A DNA stretch of 64,000 nt from Candidatus Melainabacteria bacterium (lineage in GTDB: Bacteria > Cyanobacteriota > Vampirovibrionia > Gastranaerophilales > Gastranaerophilaceae): NCBI GenBank assembly GCA_003258795.1, contig QHMH01000006.1:1-64000 (forward strand). The letters run 5' to 3'. The notes beneath the pieces were generated by a model. It did no database searches. It was not told the DNA's origin and saw only the letters and a program-made list of their open reading frames with translations. Shown here piece after piece: positions 7,083 through 15,516 of this stretch (position 1 is the stretch's first letter; the number at the start of each line of letters is the position of its first letter). The position numbers and the translations under genes were made by a program.

Positions 7083-8741
7083 ATGAAAAAAGTTTCTAAA
7101 CTCTTAAAATTTAGTGGTGTTTGTTTGCTTATGCAAGCAGTATCAGTAGGGGTTATTACTGGCTTGTTTGTCGTGCTGTTTAAGATTTCAATCACTAAAT
7201 TGTTTGGTGTCGTTCAAGCATGTTCTTATTTGTTGCCACTTATCACGGCTTTAGGTGGACTAATATCAGGCTATGTTGTTTATAAATTTGCTCCAGAAAC
7301 AAAAGGTAGTGGAATCCCTTATGTTAAAGCAAGTTTAATGCATTTGGGTAATTTGACCAGAGTAAGAAGTATATTTGTCAAATTTATAGGTGGTGTTGCA
7401 TCTATTGGTACAGGTATGTCTTTGGGTAGAGAAGGTCCAAGTGTTCAATTGGGTGCAGGTAGTGGCGCACTTATAGGAAAAGTTTTCAAATTAAGAGGTA
7501 CAGATAAAGATAAATTGATTTCAGCAGGTGCTGGAAGTGCTATTGCAGCAACTTTTAATGCTCCAATTTCGGGTGCAATTTTTGTGCTTGAAGAATTGAT
7601 GCAAAAGTTTAATTCTACCGTTCTTTTCCCCGTAATAATAGCAACTGTCGTAGCGGCATCAGTTGCAAGAACATTTTTGGGTGATAATACGTCTTTTATT
7701 ATTCCTCTCCATAAAACAGATTTGAATATTTTAATCTGCCTTCTTACAGGTATAATTTCCGGATTTGCAGGTGTTTTATATTCAAAACTAATCCACTTTA
7801 ACAATTTTTTCTTTTCGAAAATCAGAATTAAACCATATTATAAAACTTGTATAGCAGGATTTGTTATAGGTTTTGTTGGTCTGTTTATGCCCCTTGTTTT
7901 GGGTAGTGGAAACGATGCTGTTGAAATTTTGCTTCAATATAAATTGTCAATTTTGGTGGTTGTGTTAGTGTTTCTCGCTAAATTTATTTTGACACCATTT
8001 TGTTTCGGTTCAGGTGCCGTTGGTGGAATCTTTTTGCCTATGCTTATGATTGGTTGTTACCTTGGATATATTGTTGGTGTTTTATCAAATTTCGCAAGCG
8101 TAGAAATAGATTTAGTTGCAATTTCTCTTGTTGGAATGGCATCATTTTTAGCTGCGGTTGCAAGAACACCAATCACAGCAACTGTTATGGTTTTTGAAAT
8201 GACAGGTGCATATAATTTTATACTGCCAATTATGCTTGCTTGTGCAGTAGCTGATTTGATAGCTGAATCTTGTCATCATAAGTCTATATATTCAGAGTTA
8301 ATAGTTTTTGGTGCAAAAAATTCACCAGCTGCAAAATATCTCGAAACGAAAACTGTTTCAAATATTATGAAAAAAATGTATAAAACGATACCTCAAAACT
8401 ACCCCGTTAAGGATGTATTGAAAAAGATGAAACAAGATAATCAAAGCTTTTATCTTGTGGTGGATGATTTTGATAAGTTGAAAGGAACTTTTCAAAAACA
8501 AGATGCGGAAGATGTCATTATAAATTGTGATAATGAAAAACTATGTGTAAAAGATGTAATGGGAATGAATACGGTAGTCACAAACGAAAATGCAAATCTT
8601 TATGAAATATTTTTTGAATTACATATGAGCAATATGAATGAAGCAGTGGTTTTAGATATAAATGAAAAAGTTGTAGGTATAGTTGAACGTAGTGATTTAG
8701 AAAAAATATTGATGCCATATTTAAGACAAGAAAATTGCTAA
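7083..8741 (+). CDS. ClC-family chloride channel/antiporter with CBS domains
   Basis: A 552-aa membrane protein with about 10 hydrophobic helices carrying the ClC filter motifs GSGIP (75-79), GREGP (115-119, with gating Glu 117) and GAVGGIFLP (~305-313). The tail (~425-550) contains two CBS domains (NYPVKDVLKKM...; LYEIFFELHMSN...VVGIVERSDLEKIL) that usually bind adenine nucleotides and gate transport. It moves Cl- (or exchanges Cl-/H+) across the inner membrane. No ribosome-binding site is visible; instead a TATAAT (7070-7075) lies 7 nt before the ATG, suggesting a leaderless mRNA. Confidence 0.93.
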   Translation: MKKVSKLLKFSGVCLLMQAVSVGVITGLFVVLFKISITKLFGVVQACSYLLPLITALGGLISGYVVYKFAPETKGSGIPYVKASLMHLGNLTRVRSIFVKFIGGVASIGTGMSLGREGPSVQLGAGSGALIGKVFKLRGTDKDKLISAGAGSAIAATFNAPISGAIFVLEELMQKFNSTVLFPVIIATVVAASVARTFLGDNTSFIIPLHKTDLNILICLLTGIISGFAGVLYSKLIHFNNFFFSKIRIKPYYKTCIAGFVIGFVGLFMPLVLGSGNDAVEILLQYKLSILVVVLVFLAKFILTPFCFGSGAVGGIFLPMLMIGCYLGYIVGVLSNFASVEIDLVAISLVGMASFLAAVARTPITATVMVFEMTGAYNFILPIMLACAVADLIAESCHHKSIYSELIVFGAKNSPAAKYLETKTVSNIMKKMYKTIPQNYPVKDVLKKMKQDNQSFYLVVDDFDKLKGTFQKQDAEDVIINCDNEKLCVKDVMGMNTVVTNENANLYEIFFELHMSNMNEAVVLDINEKVVGIVERSDLEKILMPYLRQENC

Positions 8742-8743
8742 AG

Positions 8744-8771
8744 TATCACGATTGAAAATTTAATCGTGATA
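8744..8771. promoter_or_regulatory. Inverted repeat upstream of adhE operon
   Basis: Perfect 10-bp arms TATCACGATT/AATCGTGATA are separated by 8 nt. No T-run follows on either strand, so an operator is likelier than a terminator. The half-site TATCACGAT recurs at 8861-8869, just before the adhE ribosome-binding site. Confidence 0.45.
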
Positions 8772-8816
8772 AAAATCACATTATTACATTTTGTAAAAAC
8801 CCTTTTGTTTTGTTTC

Positions 8817-8845
8817 TTGACAATCAGTTTTTTTTGAAATAGATT
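8817..8845 (+). promoter_or_regulatory. Promoter of the adhE-hydrogenase operon
   Basis: TTGACA (8817-8822), 17-nt spacer and TAGATT (8840-8845). The short dyad TTACATTTTGTAA upstream could be a Rex-type site, but it does not closely match known Rex boxes. Confidence 0.6.
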
Positions 8846-8885
8846 GTAAATAAGGAAATATATCACGATATAGAAGGAGCAAATA

Positions 8886-11504
8886 ATGGCTACAAAAGTT
8901 AAAGAAAAAAAGGAAGTAAAAGTTTCTAACGTTGAAGCTTTAAACCAATTGATTGAAAGAGCAAAAAAGGCTCAAGAAGTATTTTCTAAATACAGTCAAG
9001 AGGAAGTAGATAGAATTTTTAAAGCTGCTGCAACAGCTGCAGATAAGGCAAGAATTCCACTTGCAAAAATGGCAGTAGAAGATACTGGCATGGGTGTTGT
9101 TGAAGATAAAATTATCAAAAACCACTTTGCATCAGAATACATTTACAACAAACACAAAGGTGCAAAAACTTGTGGAATTATCAAAGAAGACAAAACAAAT
9201 GGTATCAAAATTGTTGCTGAACCTTTAGGTGTTATTGCAGGTATCATCCCTACAACAAACCCAACATCAACAGCAATATTCAAATCATTGATATGTTTGA
9301 AAACAAGAAACGCAATTGTATTTTCGCCACACCCAAGAGCAAAAAAATCAACAATTGCGGCCGCAAAACTTGTTTTGGATGCTGCAGTTAAAGCAGGAGC
9401 TCCAAAAGATATAATTGGATGGATTGAAGAACCATCAATGGAATTATCAAATGCATTGTTGCACCATCCAGACATTGCTTGCATCTTGGCAACAGGTGGT
9501 CCTGGAATGGTTAAGGCAGCATATTCATCAGGTAAACCGGCATTGGGTGTTGGACCTGGAAACGTACCTGCTATTATTGATGAAACAGCTGATATTAAAA
9601 TGGCGGTTTCTTCAATTTTGATGTCAAAAACATTTGATAATGGTATGATTTGTGCATCAGAACAATCAGTGATTATTTCAGAAGAAATATACGAAGATGT
9701 AAAAAAAGAGTTTGCATATAGAGGTGCATATATTCTTAATGCAAAAGAAGCAGATAAAGTTGCAAAAATTATTTTGACAGAACAAGGTTCTGTAAACCCT
9801 GCAATTGTTGGTCAACCAGCATACAAAATTGCAGAGCTTGCAGGAGTTAAAGTTGATGAAGATGTAAAAGTTTTAATCGGAGAAGAAAAGGATGTAGACA
9901 TTAAGAATCCATTTGCTCACGAAAAACTTTCTCCAATTTTGGCAATGTATAAAGCTAAAAATTATGAAGATGCAGTTGAAAAGGCTCATAATTTGGTAAT
10001 GATTGGTGGTGCAGGTCACTCTGCAGCATTATATACAGATGCAAGAAGTCAAGAAAGAATTGATTACTTTGCTAAAAAGATTCCTACTTGCAGATTGTTA
10101 ATCAACTCTCCATCATCTCAAGGTGGTATTGGTGATTTATACAACTTTAAGTTAGAGCCATCATTGACTCTCGGTTGCGGTTCTTGGGGCGGTAATGCCG
10201 TTAGCGGAAACGTTGGAGTTGAACATTTGTTAAATTACAAAACCGTTGCAGAAAGGAGAGAAAATATGTTATGGTTCAAGGTTCCACCAAAAGTTTACTT
10301 TAAGAGAGGTGCTGTTGATTTAGCTCTCCGTGAATTACAAGGAAAGAAACGTGCATTTATAGTAACTGACAGATTCTTATTTAACTCTGGCGCAGTTGAT
10401 AATATCGTAAGAGTATTGGATGAAGTTGGAATTGACCATCAAATCTTCTTTGATGTAAAACCAGATCCAACATTGTCTACAATCAGACAAGCAATGGAAA
10501 TTGTAAGACCTTATGAACCTGATATCATTATCGCATTGGGTGGTGGATCTCCAATGGATGCTGCAAAAATTATTTGGTTGATGTACGAACAACCTGATAC
10601 AGTATTTGAAGACATCTCTATGAGATTTATGGATATTAGAAAGAGAATTTGTCATATTCCTGAATTGGGCAAGAAGGCAACAATGGTTGCAATCCCTACA
10701 ACATCAGGTACAGGTAGTGAGGTAACACCATTCGCAATTATTACTGATGATGAAACACACGTAAAATATGCGATTGCAGATTATGCGTTGACTCCAAATA
10801 TGGCAATTATCGATCCTAACTTTGTTGATGGAATGCCAAAAGGTTTGACAGCGGCATCTGGTATTGATGCTCTTGTTCACGCAGTTGAAGCTTATGTTTC
10901 AGCAATGGCTACAAACTTCACAAATTCAAATGCACTTGAAGCAACAAAATTGATATTCAAGTATTTGCCTCGTTCATACAATGAAGGTGCAAATGATCCG
11001 ATAGCAAGAGAAAAAATCCACTATGCAGCAACTATCGCTGGTATGGCATTTGCAAACGCATTTTTAGGATTGTGCCACTCTATGGCTCACAAACTTGGTG
11101 CTATGTATAATGTTCCACACGGTGTTGCAAACGCATTGTTGATTAACCAAATTATCAAATACAACTCAACAGATAAGCCAAGAAAACAATGTATATTCCC
11201 TCAATACAAATTCCCTAATGCAAAGGCTAAATATGGTCAAATTGCAGATGAATTGAAATTGGGTGGAAAGAACGATGATGAAAAAGTTCAACTCTTGCTT
11301 GATGCCATAACTGAATTGAAGAAAGAATTGAATTTGCCAATGTCAATTAAAGACTTTGGTGTAAATGAAAAGACATTTATGGCTAACTTGGATGAACTTG
11401 TTGAACTTGCATTTGACGATCAATGTACAGGTGCAAACCCTGCATATCCGTTGATGAAAGAAATTAAGCAAATCTATATTGATGCTTACTACGGAAATGT
11501 ATAG
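8886..11504 (+). CDS. adhE: Bifunctional acetaldehyde/alcohol dehydrogenase
   Basis: An 872-aa AdhE that reduces acetyl-CoA to acetaldehyde and then ethanol, oxidising two NADH. The N-terminal aldehyde dehydrogenase half (1-~440) has the catalytic Cys 256 in DNGMICASEQ. The C-terminal iron-dependent alcohol dehydrogenase half (~455-872) has the NAD motif ALGGGSPMDAAK and iron-binding His in GIDALVHAVEAYVS and LCHSMAHKLGAMYNVPHG. Length and order are normal for AdhE spirosomes. It has a strong ribosome-binding site (AGAAGGAG). It is the first gene of an eight-gene operon whose next member, rex, encodes the NADH/NAD+ sensor that commonly controls adhE. Confidence 0.97.
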   Translation: MATKVKEKKEVKVSNVEALNQLIERAKKAQEVFSKYSQEEVDRIFKAAATAADKARIPLAKMAVEDTGMGVVEDKIIKNHFASEYIYNKHKGAKTCGIIKEDKTNGIKIVAEPLGVIAGIIPTTNPTSTAIFKSLICLKTRNAIVFSPHPRAKKSTIAAAKLVLDAAVKAGAPKDIIGWIEEPSMELSNALLHHPDIACILATGGPGMVKAAYSSGKPALGVGPGNVPAIIDETADIKMAVSSILMSKTFDNGMICASEQSVIISEEIYEDVKKEFAYRGAYILNAKEADKVAKIILTEQGSVNPAIVGQPAYKIAELAGVKVDEDVKVLIGEEKDVDIKNPFAHEKLSPILAMYKAKNYEDAVEKAHNLVMIGGAGHSAALYTDARSQERIDYFAKKIPTCRLLINSPSSQGGIGDLYNFKLEPSLTLGCGSWGGNAVSGNVGVEHLLNYKTVAERRENMLWFKVPPKVYFKRGAVDLALRELQGKKRAFIVTDRFLFNSGAVDNIVRVLDEVGIDHQIFFDVKPDPTLSTIRQAMEIVRPYEPDIIIALGGGSPMDAAKIIWLMYEQPDTVFEDISMRFMDIRKRICHIPELGKKATMVAIPTTSGTGSEVTPFAIITDDETHVKYAIADYALTPNMAIIDPNFVDGMPKGLTAASGIDALVHAVEAYVSAMATNFTNSNALEATKLIFKYLPRSYNEGANDPIAREKIHYAATIAGMAFANAFLGLCHSMAHKLGAMYNVPHGVANALLINQIIKYNSTDKPRKQCIFPQYKFPNAKAKYGQIADELKLGGKNDDEKVQLLLDAITELKKELNLPMSIKDFGVNEKTFMANLDELVELAFDDQCTGANPAYPLMKEIKQIYIDAYYGNV

Positions 11505-11515
11505 AAAGACGGAAA

Positions 11516-12145
11516 ATGAAACTATCTGAAAAAGTTATAAAAAGACTTACACTCTATCATTTTATTTTGAATGATTATGAAGAAAACGGGCTTGAATATA
11601 TTTCAAGCCCGCAGATAGCGGATTTACTCGGCATTGATAATTCTCAAGTTCGTAAAGATATAAAATATGTTAACAACCCAGGGAAATGCAAAATTGGATA
11701 TGAAGTTAAGACATTGAAAAATAGCATTGAGAAAACCTTGGGTTTTAGAAAAAATAAAGATGCTTTTATGATAGGAGCTGGAAATTTAGGTTCTGCGTTA
11801 ATTAAGTATGATGATTTAAAAAATTATGGTTTAAATGTTCTTGCACTTTTTGATAATGATCCTTTAAAAGTTGGAATGACAATGAATTCAAAGGAAGTCT
11901 TTCACATTTCCAAGCTGCCAAATTTGGTAAAAAGGCTTAATGTTGAAATTGCTATTTTGACAGTTCCAAAAGAAATTGCGCAAGATTGCTGTGATTTTTT
12001 GGTTGCTTCTGGTATAAAATATATATGGAACTTTACACCGAGAGTTCTTAAAGTTGATAAAAGTATTAAAGTATGGAATGAAAATTTGATTGCTAATTTT
12101 TTGCAATTCATAGCAGAGGATAACGAGGTTTCTAATGACGACTGA
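11516..12145 (+). CDS. rex: Redox-sensing transcriptional repressor Rex
   Basis: A 209-aa Rex protein. It has an N-terminal winged helix (residues 1-80, SPQIADLLGIDNSQVRKDI), a Rossmann NAD(H)-binding domain with GAGNLGSALIKY (~86-97) and a C-terminal swapped helix. Rex dimers bind operators when NAD+ is high and release them when NADH accumulates, switching on fermentative genes. It starts 11 nt after adhE and its end overlaps the next gene by 11 nt, so it is cotranscribed with the pathway it probably controls. Confidence 0.95.
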   Translation: MKLSEKVIKRLTLYHFILNDYEENGLEYISSPQIADLLGIDNSQVRKDIKYVNNPGKCKIGYEVKTLKNSIEKTLGFRKNKDAFMIGAGNLGSALIKYDDLKNYGLNVLALFDNDPLKVGMTMNSKEVFHISKLPNLVKRLNVEIAILTVPKEIAQDCCDFLVASGIKYIWNFTPRVLKVDKSIKVWNENLIANFLQFIAEDNEVSNDD

Positions 12146-12371
12146 AATTAAAATATGTATGGGCAGTGCTTGTTTCGCAAGAGGCAATGATAAGAATGCT
12201 GAAATTATAGAAAATTATATTAAGGATAACAATCTTGATGCAAAGGTTGATTTGTTTGGTGCAAGATGCGAAAATAAATGTGAGAGTGGACCAAACATTT
12301 ATGTTAATGATGAGTGTTACACTAATGCAGAAGATGTTATAAAAATTTTAGAAGGATTAAAAAATGAATAA
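12135..12371 (+). CDS. Thioredoxin-like [2Fe-2S] ferredoxin (NuoE/HoxE-like)
   Basis: A 78-aa protein with the four-cysteine pattern of thioredoxin-fold [2Fe-2S] proteins: CMGSAC near residue 8 and CENKC near residue 53. It resembles the C-terminal domain of NuoE/HydC subunits and probably shuttles electrons for the adjacent hydrogenase proteins. It overlaps rex by 11 nt and the next gene by 8 nt, indicating coupled translation. Confidence 0.85.
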   Translation: MTTEIKICMGSACFARGNDKNAEIIENYIKDNNLDAKVDLFGARCENKCESGPNIYVNDECYTNAEDVIKILEGLKNE

Positions 12372-14085
12372 ACTATATCCTGTTTATACATTGAAAAACG
12401 AATGTCACGATTGTTATAAGTGTGTTAGAGAGTGTCAAGTTAAGGCAATTAAAATCCAAAATGGAAATGCCTCTGTTATAAATGAAAAATGTATTGCCTG
12501 TGGACATTGTGTTACAGTATGTCCTGCAGGTGCAAAACGAGTTAGAAATGATATAGAAAAGGTAAAAACTTTATTTACTGCTGGTAAGCAAGTTTATGTT
12601 TCACTTGCGCCAAGTTGGGCTGGAGTTTATGATATAGATTCAGCAAGGATGATAGCCCTTCTTAAAAGATTGGGGTTTTATGCTGTAAGTGAAACTGCAC
12701 TGGGGGCACAGGATGTTTCTATAAAAACCTCACAATGGCTAAAAGAACAAAGTAATGGTTTGTATATTTCCAGTGCTTGTCCTGTTATTGTGGATTATAT
12801 AAAAATGTACAAACCTGAATTTGCAAAAAATATTACACCTTTTGCATCTCCAGCATTAACACATGCAAAATATTTAAAAGAGGTTTACGGGGATAGTATT
12901 TCTATTGTATTCATAGGTCCTTGCATAGGGAAGAAAAATGAATCTGATAGGCATCCTGACCTTATTGATGCATCATTGACTTTTGAAGAATTAAATTACT
13001 GGATTAAAGAAGAATTTATAAATCCAGAGGAAATTGTTGTAGGAAAAGAAGATAAATTCGTACCAGAAAGCTCTCATGAAGGTGCTTTGTATCCTATTGA
13101 AGGTGGGATGAATGAAACAATAAAACTGTGTGGTCATGATGACGATACGGTTTTAATAAGTGTAAGTGGGATTAAACCATTTGACAATGCGCTTGAGGGT
13201 TTCAAATCTGCAAAGGCAAATAAAAAAATTTTTCTTGAAGCTCTTTCATGTGACACAGGTTGTGTAAACGGACCTTGTAAATCATCTAAAAAGTCAGGTA
13301 TTACGATAACATCTGACGTTTTATCTAAAGTTAATTTTAGAGAAGAAATTCCAAATGAACCTAAGGTTGTAGTTGATGAGTTGTTTGAGGCATCTCCTGT
13401 AAAAAAACATAATTACACTCCTGATGAAATTTCAGAAGCAATGAAAAGAATAGGTAAAACAAAGGAAGAGGACGAGTTAAACTGTGGTGGTTGTGGATAT
13501 GCTACATGTAGAGATTTAGCTTGTGCTCTTTTATCTGGTGATGCTGAACCTTCAATGTGTGTTTCATATATGAGAAAAATGGCAATGAAAAAATCAGCTG
13601 CAATGTTAAGATGTATGCCTGCTGCAATTGTTATGGTTGATAAGGATTTAAAGATAATTGAATCTAATGATATGTTTCTTCATATGTTCTGTGATGATAT
13701 GTACGACATATTTTCAAATAGGGAAGAAGGACTTAAAGGTGCGGCAGTTGACAGAATTATCCCTTTTAGCGAAATCTTTAAAAAGATGTTAAAAACGGGA
13801 ACAGATATTCACAAAGAACACTACCCTTGCAAAAATAAATTGTATGATATCAACGCTTTTGTTATTGAAGAAAACGAAGTCGTTGGCGCTGTAATAACCG
13901 ATGTTACGGCTAATGAAACAGATAGGAAAAAAATCGCAATTAAAGCAAGAGAGGTTATTACAAAAAATATTGCAACTGTGCAGGAAATTGCTTGTCTTTT
14001 AGGTGAGCATATGGTTGAAACTGAAAAATTATTGAGTTCAATAGCACAAGACTACTCAACGGAAGCTGAAAACGGAGATAAGTAA
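12364..14085 (+). CDS. Sensory-type [FeFe] hydrogenase with PAS domain (HydS-like)
   Basis: Domains in order: two [4Fe-4S] ferredoxin motifs (CHDCYKCVREC 14-24; CIACGHCVTVC 43-53), an H-cluster domain (~65-320), an extra CGGCGYATC four-Cys cluster motif (374-399) and a C-terminal PAS domain (~412-535). The H-cluster ligands are C139, C187, C296 and C300. The first motif reads SSACP instead of TSCCP, so the proton-relay Cys is Ala (138). That change is known in putative H2-sensing (HydS, group C) hydrogenases and lowers turnover. With the phosphatase gene next door it fits the phosphatase-linked group C type. It probably senses H2 or redox state rather than making H2. It overlaps both neighbours. 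Confidence 0.88.
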   Translation: MNKLYPVYTLKNECHDCYKCVRECQVKAIKIQNGNASVINEKCIACGHCVTVCPAGAKRVRNDIEKVKTLFTAGKQVYVSLAPSWAGVYDIDSARMIALLKRLGFYAVSETALGAQDVSIKTSQWLKEQSNGLYISSACPVIVDYIKMYKPEFAKNITPFASPALTHAKYLKEVYGDSISIVFIGPCIGKKNESDRHPDLIDASLTFEELNYWIKEEFINPEEIVVGKEDKFVPESSHEGALYPIEGGMNETIKLCGHDDDTVLISVSGIKPFDNALEGFKSAKANKKIFLEALSCDTGCVNGPCKSSKKSGITITSDVLSKVNFREEIPNEPKVVVDELFEASPVKKHNYTPDEISEAMKRIGKTKEEDELNCGGCGYATCRDLACALLSGDAEPSMCVSYMRKMAMKKSAAMLRCMPAAIVMVDKDLKIIESNDMFLHMFCDDMYDIFSNREEGLKGAAVDRIIPFSEIFKKMLKTGTDIHKEHYPCKNKLYDINAFVIEENEVVGAVITDVTANETDRKKIAIKAREVITKNIATVQEIACLLGEHMVETEKLLSSIAQDYSTEAENGDK

Positions 14086-15242
14086 TGTTTGTTGATGTAG
14101 ATTTTGCACAAGAAAAAAAATATAACCAAAATGCATTTGGAGATTATTTTACTTCAAGAAGATATCCGGAAACTGGCAGGTTGATATCTGTTTTATCCGA
14201 TGGTTTGGGTAGTGGAATAAAAGCCAATATTCTTGCATCAATGACTGCTACGATGCTTTTGAAATTTATTGAAGCAGAAGTTGATATTGAAAAAGCTTGT
14301 GAAATTGTTTTGAACTCGTTACCCGTTTGTCAAGTTAGAAAAATCAGTTATTCTACATTTTCAGCGATGGACTGTGATGATGATGGAAATGTAAAAATTG
14401 TGGAAGAAGGTAATCCTCAATTTTTGTGGATACATGATGGAATAGTTATGGAGCCTGATTTCACGGTAATTACATCAAAGACATTCCCTAACAGACACAT
14501 GCACTTATATCATTTAAAATTAGAAGAAGGAGATAGACTTATTTTCTGTTCTGATGGAGTAACTCAAGCTGCATTAGGCTCAAAAACTCTTCGTTTAGGG
14601 TTAAGACGAGAAGGCTTGATAAATATGGTTCTTACAAAATTAAAGGAAGAGCCAGAAGTTTCAAGTAGAGATTTAAGTAGATATGTCGTTAAAAATTCGA
14701 TATTGACAGAACCAGATAGAAAACCAAAAGATGATGTTTCTTGTGTTAGCGTATATTTTAGAAATCCAAGAAACGCTCTTATTTTTACAGGACCACCATA
14801 TTATCAGGATAAAGATAAGTATTATGCAGATGTTTTTCAAAGTTTTAATGGTAAAAAAGCAATTTGTGGTGGAACAACTGCATCTCTTATTTCGAGAGAA
14901 TTAAACATTCCTATTAAAGTTGATTTATCTCTTAACATTGGTAAACTTCCAGCCGTATCATATATGGAAGGCGTAGATTTAGTAACAGAGGGGATTTTGA
15001 CACTTACAAAGGCAATGGATGATTTAGAAAAAGGTGTTATTGAAAATGATGCAGCGGGAAAGCTTATTGAGTTTATGTTAAACTCAGATTGCATTCGTTT
15101 TATGGTCGGAGCAAAAATAAATCAGGCACATTATGATCCTAATATGCCGATAGAAATTGAAATCAGAAAGAATATTATAAAAAAAATAGAAAATATTCTT
15201 GAAACAAGATATATGAAAAAGGTTACAATAAAATATATGTGA
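14085..15242 (+). CDS. SpoIIE/PP2C-type serine phosphatase
   Basis: A 385-aa protein whose first ~230 residues form a PP2C/SpoIIE phosphatase domain: a metal-binding motif LISVLSDGLGSGIKAN (~33-48), IFCSDGVTQA, and KPKDDVSCVSVYF near the end. The last ~150 residues (starting FTGPPYYQDKDKYYA) form a separate domain of unknown function, typical of phosphatases beside group C hydrogenases. Its start overlaps the upstream stop (TAATG), so it is made with the sensory hydrogenase. It likely dephosphorylates a regulator in response to it; the target is unknown and no anti-sigma kinase is visible nearby. Confidence 0.85.
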   Translation: MFVDVDFAQEKKYNQNAFGDYFTSRRYPETGRLISVLSDGLGSGIKANILASMTATMLLKFIEAEVDIEKACEIVLNSLPVCQVRKISYSTFSAMDCDDDGNVKIVEEGNPQFLWIHDGIVMEPDFTVITSKTFPNRHMHLYHLKLEEGDRLIFCSDGVTQAALGSKTLRLGLRREGLINMVLTKLKEEPEVSSRDLSRYVVKNSILTEPDRKPKDDVSCVSVYFRNPRNALIFTGPPYYQDKDKYYADVFQSFNGKKAICGGTTASLISRELNIPIKVDLSLNIGKLPAVSYMEGVDLVTEGILTLTKAMDDLEKGVIENDAAGKLIEFMLNSDCIRFMVGAKINQAHYDPNMPIEIEIRKNIIKKIENILETRYMKKVTIKYM

Positions 15243-15252
15243 GGATGAAAAA

Positions 15253-15516
15253 ATGAAAAAAGTTGAAGTGAAAGTATGTTTGGGAACAACATGTTTTGTA
15301 ATGGGGTCTTCTAATTTACAAAGTTTAACGGAATTGATTCCACAAAAATATGGTGATAAAGTAGATATTACAGGCAGTGCTTGCTTGGGAGTATGTTCTA
15401 CAAACTGGGAGTTTTCAAAAGCTCCTTATGTTAAAGTAAATGATGAAATTGTACAAGAAGCAACAGTTGAAAAGGTTATAGAGGAAATTGAAAGACAGTT
15501 AGCAAAAGATGAATAA
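15253..15516 (+). CDS. Second thioredoxin-like [2Fe-2S] ferredoxin
   Basis: An 87-aa paralogue of the protein at 12135-12371, with CLGTTC and CLGVC motifs for one [2Fe-2S] cluster. It overlaps the catalytic hydrogenase gene by 8 nt, so it is probably that enzyme's electron-transfer partner, while the first copy serves the sensory enzyme. The partner assignment is inference from gene order. Confidence 0.85.
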   Translation: MKKVEVKVCLGTTCFVMGSSNLQSLTELIPQKYGDKVDITGSACLGVCSTNWEFSKAPYVKVNDEIVQEATVEKVIEEIERQLAKDE

